NCBI GenBank assembly: GCA_011800805.1
Contig: MPNW01001199.1
Location: forward strand, 12,730-34,689
From: Hirudo medicinalis
Taxonomy: Eukaryota; Annelida; Clitellata; Hirudinida; Hirudinidae
DNA: 21,960 nucleotides
Reading direction: 5' to 3'
A model generated the notes under the pieces. It was not told where the DNA came from. It made no database searches and was given only the letters and a program-made list of their open reading frames with translations. This document shows, one piece after another, positions 18,601-21,960 of this stretch. Each line of letters starts with the position of its first letter. Within the stretch, counting starts at the first letter, position 1. A program made the position numbers and the translations under genes.

Positions 18601-19251
18601 GATAGATTCATTTAGTGATCAGGATTATGCAGGTGTTTAGTTATGATTGGTTCACCAATTAATCCATTCTCTCATTCGTTATTTTGTTCATTCATTCATT
18701 CATTCATTCATTCATTCATTCATCCATTCATTCATTCATTCACAGATGAGTTTAAGGAGTTTGCAGCCAAAACACGTTTTCGACGAGCTCCTGTTCCTCT
18801 TCTACAAAACCTACATCCAATGGCGTGGGTTGACCTTTTGGCTTGACACGATTTCTCAACCTATAACACGGCCGATGATAAACTGTGACCCAGTTAATTT
18901 TAAAACTTGATCAATGATGTCATAAATGACATTTCAATGCTGCCATTTTTATTATTTTGAGTCGCTAAAGTAATTTATTATTATTATTAAATTATTTATT
19001 AAATTATCTTAAGTAATTTTCATCACTCTATCGGTCGATTCGTTTAGTTCGATAAAATTGTCCGATTCCATTTCCGAACAGCCGAAGGCAGGGGCAGGCC
19101 GGAGGCCGCAGGGGGGTTCGACCCCAGGTCGATCGAGGATTTCTGCAGTACGACCCGTTGCACCAACGAGGTCGAGGCGAAGATATTTTTGGCCGTCAAC
19201 AACTACGACATGAACGAAGCCGTTCTGAACTACATCACCGTCGTAAAGTAG
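15528..19251 (+). CDS. PARP-type ADP-ribosyltransferase with C-terminal UBA-like domain, 10 exons
   Basis: Exons: 15528-15610, 16472-16683, 16823-16964, 17152-17242, 17522-17611, 17852-17980, 18200-18344, 18457-18512, 18746-18824, 19082-19251. They total 1,197 nt, or 398 residues, with phases consistent throughout. The PARP catalytic domain spans about 40-235: PLYQSVKNRF, a Glu/Lys helix, DLYHGTSES with His114, FGRGIYFSDDPAFA with Tyr144, VIYRCKVIIGNS, VTYDSAE, then FAVYEKRRILIQHLLGYE. The His and Tyr that hold NAD are present. At the third triad position I see His227 instead of Glu, so mono-ADP-ribosylation or loss of activity is likelier than polymer formation. Next come a Pro run, a Ser/Asp linker and a Lys run. 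The end (about 357-393) is a UBA-like helix bundle resembling that of TDP2. ATG 15528 has an in-frame stop four codons upstream. Exon 1 is the least certain part; ATG 16511 is the alternative start. Confidence 0.82.
16472..17980 (+). CDS. PARP catalytic domain exons (2-6)
   Basis: Five exons hold the whole ADP-ribosyltransferase fold. Exon 2 gives the N-terminal strand and helix (EPLYQSVKNRF, LFEQEKRIML). Exon 3 gives YHGTSES and FGRGIYF. Exon 4 gives SDDPAFARVEAESSGGSK and a beta strand. Exon 5 gives the VYPPGETDPY loop and VTYDSAE. Exon 6 gives the final strands. From YDS to the FAVYE strand the spacing equals that of PARP7 as I recall it (ten residues), which fixed the acceptor at 17852. 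The NAD-binding HGT and GxxYF motifs are intact. Confidence 0.88.
18200..18344 (+). CDS. Exon 7: Ser/Asp linker and poly-Lys tract
   Basis: It codes DATSDQSSSSDREVSNGSSD, then CFHTPEEDESS and an EKERKKKKKKRTR basic run made by a pure AAG microsatellite inside the exon. The exon ends in phase 1 at the strong donor GGA|GTAAGA. The basic run could act as a nuclear localisation signal, next to a casein kinase 2-like acidic Ser stretch. Confidence 0.75.
18664..18742. repeat. (CATT)n tetranucleotide array abutting a splice acceptor
   Basis: About fifteen ATTC/CATT units with two small changes (ctcattcg, catccatt) run to within three bases of the CACAG acceptor of exon 9 at 18745. The array supplies most of the pyrimidine tract region and the likely branch point zone. 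Confidence 0.9.
19082..19251 (+). CDS. Exon 10: UBA-like domain and stop of the PARP gene
   Basis: After a Gly/Arg-rich linker the exon codes SIEDFCSTTRCTNEVEAKIF, then LAVNNYDMNEAVLNYI. The F-x(2)-T-x-C, A-x-x-FLA-x-N-x(2)-D-M-x-x-A-x-x-x-Y pattern is that of UBA-like domains such as the one at the N terminus of TDP2. UBA-like folds bind ubiquitin or related partners. The stop TAG follows VVK. Confidence 0.8.
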
Positions 19252-19375
19252 AAGGACACGCCGGTCGTCATCATCGTCGTCGTCATCTTCGTCGTCATCA
19301 TCATCGTCTTCATCATTGTCAACTTCATCGTCATCATAATAATCAAATCATCGTCATCATCATCATCCTGATGAT
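19252..19375 (+). repeat. (TCATCG)n-rich 3' untranslated region
   Basis: About 110 bases of imperfect ATC/GTC triplets start about 16 bases after the stop codon and continue to about 19372. They lie between the stop and the polyadenylation signal, so the mature transcript should contain them. Confidence 0.75.
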
Positions 19376-19418
19376 CCTGTTGTTGTTAATGTCTGACCTG
19401 CTTTTCCCCTAACAAACG

Positions 19419-19424
19419 AATAAA
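19419..19424 (+). terminator. AATAAA polyadenylation signal of the PARP gene
   Basis: A canonical AATAAA lies 168 bases after the stop codon on the same strand, followed by ATTG and a T/G-containing stretch (TTGATTGTCTCTGG). It is the first AATAAA after the stop. Confidence 0.65.
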
Positions 19425-19454
19425 TACTTATTGATTGTCTCTGGTTCAATTAAT

Positions 19455-19456
19455 TG

Positions 19457-19495
<39 letters not shown>

Positions 19496-19635
19496 TTAAT
19501 CAAATAATAATAATAACAACACTAATAATAATACTACTACTACTAATAATAATAATACTAATAATACTACTGCTACTACTACTACTAATAATAATAGTAA
19601 TAATAATAGTAATAATAATAATAATAATAAATACT
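19455..19635. repeat. (TAA)n/(ACT)n compound microsatellite
   Basis: Runs of AAT are interrupted by ACTACTACT blocks, about 180 bases in all. It follows the PARP gene polyadenylation signal. Confidence 0.9.
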
Positions 19636-19734
19636 AATTAAAAACGATCAGTAAAGATTTATTTAACATTCCTATTTCTCGACAGAATTTCGTTTCATTC
19701 AATTTATTGATCAAATCGGAAATTATCCTCTCCC

Positions 19735-19980
19735 CCTTACCGTAATTCATTCGCCGCTCTGCCCGCTGCCTGCCCGAACGGTCCGAAGTGCCCACCGTGC
19801 CGCATCACATCTCCAGGTGGGAGGAGGCCCCGGTGCAGTGTGGTGGCGGTGGAGACCCACAAGCCTCAGCGCCGGTCCTGTTGCTCCCCCTCCCCTGATA
19901 ACAAAAAAAGGTTTTTTTTGTGGAGGCCCCTTTTGGTCAGTGCAGTGGCACACCCTGACCAGGCCTAAATCCGGCATTGC
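19735..19980. mobile_element. GC-rich island, candidate DNA transposon remnant
   Basis: A 245-base GC-rich block sits abruptly in AT-rich surroundings. Read on the minus strand from 19979 it begins CAATGCCGGATTTAGGCCTG and continues GTCAGGGTGTGCCACTGC, then GGGGCCTCCAC and A/T homopolymers. This resembles the CAGGGCCGGATTTAGG-type ends that I associate with non-autonomous DNA transposons in many animals. I see no matching second terminus and no clear target duplication. An internal ACAAAAAAAGG/TTTTTTTTGT inverted repeat is at 19900-19920. Confidence 0.35.
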
Positions 19981-20129
19981 CACCGAGGGTCGTGATCTTC
20001 CATGGGTGGTCACGTGACCGGTCAGTCGATCGCACTTCCTGTTTGAAGGTTCATCGAGGACATGGAGGGACTTGTTTCCTGTGGATTCACGAATTCAACG
20101 AATGGTGATGGTAATAGTGCTGAATATTA

Positions 20130-20455
20130 ATATTGGAAGCTGAATTATTGATTATTTGTTGTGAATTATTGATTATTTGTTGTGAATTATTGATTATTTG
20201 TTATTAATTATTGATTATTTGTTGTGAATTATTGATTATTTGTTGTGAATTATTGATTATTTGTTGTGAATTATTGATTATTTGTTGTGAATTATTGATT
20301 ATTTGTTGTGAATTATTGATTATTATTTGTTGTGAATTATTAATTATTATTTGTTGTGAATTATTGATTATTATTTGTTGTGAATTATTAATTATTATTT
20401 GTTGTGAATTATTGATTATTATTTGATGTGAATTATTGATTATTGTTAGAAGTCG
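20130..20455. repeat. GAATTATTGATTATTTGTTGT minisatellite, 21- then 24-bp units
   Basis: About 14 copies are present. The first part has 21-bp units with the core GAATTATTGATTATTTG. From 20309 the unit grows to 24 bp by an extra ATT, and successive copies alternate between ATTG and ATTA at the ninth base, making a 48-bp dimer. Array edges decay at 20130 and 20455. Confidence 0.92.
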
Positions 20456-20481
20456 CATTCAAGTGATTGCTTATAATGCAG

Positions 20482-20566
20482 CTCAAGAAGTTTATTCGAA
20501 AAGTCACGAAAGGAAAGCACGGAGTTGATCGATGACGTGTTGAGGAACGACAAGAATATTACTTAA
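20482..20566 (+). CDS. Possible isolated terminal exon, unrecognised
   Basis: After a possible acceptor (TATAATGCAG at 20472-20481) a frame reads SRSLFEKSRKESTELIDDVL, then RNDKNIT and TAA. Its charged helical look and mixed composition differ from the repeats on both sides. There is no partner exon that I can join to it. It could be an alternative last exon of the PARP gene, a pseudogene scrap or chance. Confidence 0.2.
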
Positions 20567-20705
20567 GTTATAATTATTCAAGTCATAATTACTTAGATTA
20601 TAATTACTTAAGACATAAATACCTAAGTTATAATTTTTTAAGATATAATATAATTACTTAAGTTATATTTATTTAAGTTATAATTACAAAGGCTATAATT
20701 GTTTT
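20560..20705. repeat. ACTTAAGTTATAATT tandem repeat
   Basis: About eight copies of a 15-17 bp unit alternate between forms such as ACTTAAGTTATAATT, ACTTAGATTATAATT and CTTAAGACATAAAT. The CTTAAG core is palindromic. Confidence 0.8.
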
Positions 20706-20880
20706 TCACCAATTAGCGATATTCGCGTGGTCATATTGTTTCTCTTTTAGAATGAGTAAATGTGTCTTTTAGTACTCCAGCCACTTCAGGTACTTGGAAC
20801 GCATTGGAATGATGCACCTTGTAATTGCAAGGATGTCATTCCATGGCGCAGGACTCAATCTTGGCGCCACGATGAGCGCA

Positions 20881-20952
20881 CCCTCTGAACACGTTGTACC
20901 CTCTGAACCCGTTGTACCCTCTGAACCCGTTGCACCCTCTGAACCCGTTGCT
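20881..20952. repeat. 18-bp minisatellite CCCTCTGAACCCGTTGTA, four copies
   Basis: Four direct copies, each an exact multiple of three long, differ at one or two bases. They keep both strands open (PSEPVV on plus, a Gly/Phe/Arg or Gly/Ser/Glu repeat on minus). The frames run into ATC microsatellite at once, so coding is doubtful. It may be a simple repeat or a remnant of a repetitive exon. Confidence 0.85.
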
Positions 20953-21002
20953 CCCTTGGAACCCTCCAGAATCGATCGAGATCTGCTGCTCCTTACTGGC
21001 AC

Positions 21003-21004
21003 CC

Positions 21005-21051
<47 letters not shown>

Positions 21052-21155
21052 GTCGTCGTCATCATCGTCGTCGTCATCATCGTCATCATCGTCGTCGTCG
21101 TCGTCGTCGTCATTCTCATCATCGTCATCATCATCATCATTTTTTTGTTTTGTTT
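21003..21155. repeat. (ATC)n/(GTC)n microsatellite
   Basis: About 140 bases of pure ATC triplets followed by mixed ATC and GTC. On the minus strand it gives poly-Asp and poly-Met frames, which I regard as artefacts. Confidence 0.92.
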
Positions 21156-21189
21156 TGTCTTTCATTTGTATTTGATTTCACATCTTTCA

Positions 21190-21240
21190 ATCGTCGTCAT
21201 CCTCATCGTCGATATCGTCATCATCGTCATCATCTTCACC
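21190..21240. repeat. Second (ATC/GTC) tract
   Basis: TCGTCGTCATCCTCATCGTC and TCATCATCGTCATCATC continue the previous array after a T-rich spacer at 21141-21189. Confidence 0.75.
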
Positions 21241-21280
21241 TCCTGCTTCGTATAAAGAGATGGAAGCGCGGAAGGTTGAA

Positions 21281-21430
21281 AGAGCTTGGATGATGATGAT
21301 GGGGATGATGATAAAGATGACGACGATGACGACGACGATGATTATGATGATGGTGATGGATTTCACGAACATCGGTAGGATACCACAGCGATGTTGATGA
21401 TGATGACGATGACGACGACGGCGATGTTGA
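21281..21430. repeat. (GAT)n/(GAC)n microsatellite, inverted relative to the previous one
   Basis: GATGATGATGGGGATGATG, then GACGACGATGACGACGACG and further GAT/GAC to 21425. It is the reverse complement type of the 21003-21240 arrays, so the pair can fold back on itself. Confidence 0.85.
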
Positions 21431-21539
21431 AAGAGGTTTGACATTAGAAGCTCTTTTTCCAGTTCTTAAATTCGGTTAAAATTTTTTGTTTTGCAAATTT
21501 TCATGAACTCTCTGTTATTTGTTCTTTGCCGACTTCAGC

Positions 21540-21652
21540 TTTACAGCATTACGACATTACAGCATTACAGTATTACAGCGTTACGACATTACAGCGTTGC
21601 ATCATTACAGCATTACATTGTTACAACATTACATTGTTACAGCATTACAGCG
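21540..21652. repeat. CATTACAG-type 9-10 bp tandem repeat
   Basis: About twelve copies of a nine-base unit with the core ATTACAGC and variants ATTACGAC, GTTGCATC and GTTACAAC. All are multiples of nine apart or nearly so, giving open frames in several phases. Confidence 0.85.
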
Positions 21653-21737
21653 ATAGACCAAATTTACTCAAATTATTAACTATTACTGTATTATTATTGT
21701 CTAAATTATACTTTTACGTGATAACCGTGTGCCGTAA

Positions 21738-21820
21738 AATTATTTAATAATTGTTCTAATTAATTAATTAATAATTGTTCTAATTAATTAATTAATAATT
21801 GTTCTAATTAATTAATAATT
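21738..21820. repeat. 24-bp tandem repeat ATAATTGTTCTAATTAATTA
   Basis: Three copies of ATAATTGTTCT plus an AATT-rich spacer repeat every 24 bases; the last is truncated. Confidence 0.88.
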
Positions 21821-21877
21821 ATAAACATTAATTATGTCACTTGATTATCACGAACGAATTATTTCGATAATTATCAC

Positions 21878-21960
21878 GATCATCATCACCATCATCATCA
21901 TCATCATCATCATGACCCTCACCATCATCATCAAGAACGTCACCACCACCACCACCATCA
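21878..21960. repeat. (CAT)n/(CACCAT)n microsatellite at the window edge
   Basis: ATC triplets change to CACCACCACC and run off the window end, so the true length is unknown. Confidence 0.88.

Noticed and set aside
19113..19125. GGGGTTCGACCCC resembling a tRNA T-arm
   Set aside because: It lies inside PARP exon 10 in frame, and no acceptor stem, D-arm or anticodon arm surrounds it.
20130..20455. Regular direct repeats that could suggest a CRISPR array
   Set aside because: The units are contiguous with no unique spacers, the sequence is AT-rich and the genome is eukaryotic.
20769..21255. Long frames with PSEPVV, poly-Ile, poly-Asp or poly-Ser on both strands
   Set aside because: They are produced by an 18-bp minisatellite and a triplet microsatellite, which stay open in every frame.

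Overview
The window is nuclear DNA of an invertebrate animal; the species cannot be read from it. The evidence is three intron-rich protein-coding genes of animal families, short to mid-sized introns with GT-AG borders, AT-rich introns full of ATT and ATC microsatellites, and CpG-rich exons without obvious CpG loss. I rebuilt the genes exon by exon. In all three models the intron phases agree across every junction and the summed coding length is divisible by three.

Layout. 1-662: 3' flank of the first gene. 663-7363 (minus): an 18-exon gene of 1,032 codons for an F-BAR plus two-SH3 adaptor of the Nervous wreck/FCHSD1/2 family. 7364-7951: a 588-base gap between two divergent start codons, probably a shared promoter region. 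7952-12951 (plus): a 5-exon gene of 466 codons for a six-pass TLC-domain protein of the TLCD1/TLCD2 (C. elegans FLD-1) type, with a tail of about 220 residues. 12952-15527: 3' flank, a large AT-rich tandem array containing the only N of the window, several CpG-rich islands that I could not assign, and a TATA-like box. 15528-19251 (plus): a 10-exon gene of 398 codons joining a PARP-type ADP-ribosyltransferase domain to a C-terminal UBA-like domain, with AATAAA at 19419. 19252-21960: repeats, a GC-rich candidate transposon remnant, one possible isolated terminal exon at 20482-20566, and several unrelated tandem arrays.

The three genes do not form an obvious pathway. The first acts at the membrane-actin interface, the second in membrane lipid composition, and the third is predicted to combine ADP-ribosylation with ubiquitin-related binding. 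The PARP/UBA-like architecture and the absence of a glutamate at the third catalytic position are the most interesting biology. The nested higher-order minisatellite, the perfect 15-bp inverted repeat inside an intron and the microsatellite that abuts a splice acceptor are the most interesting structures. All function statements are inferred from recalled family sequences; no search was run.
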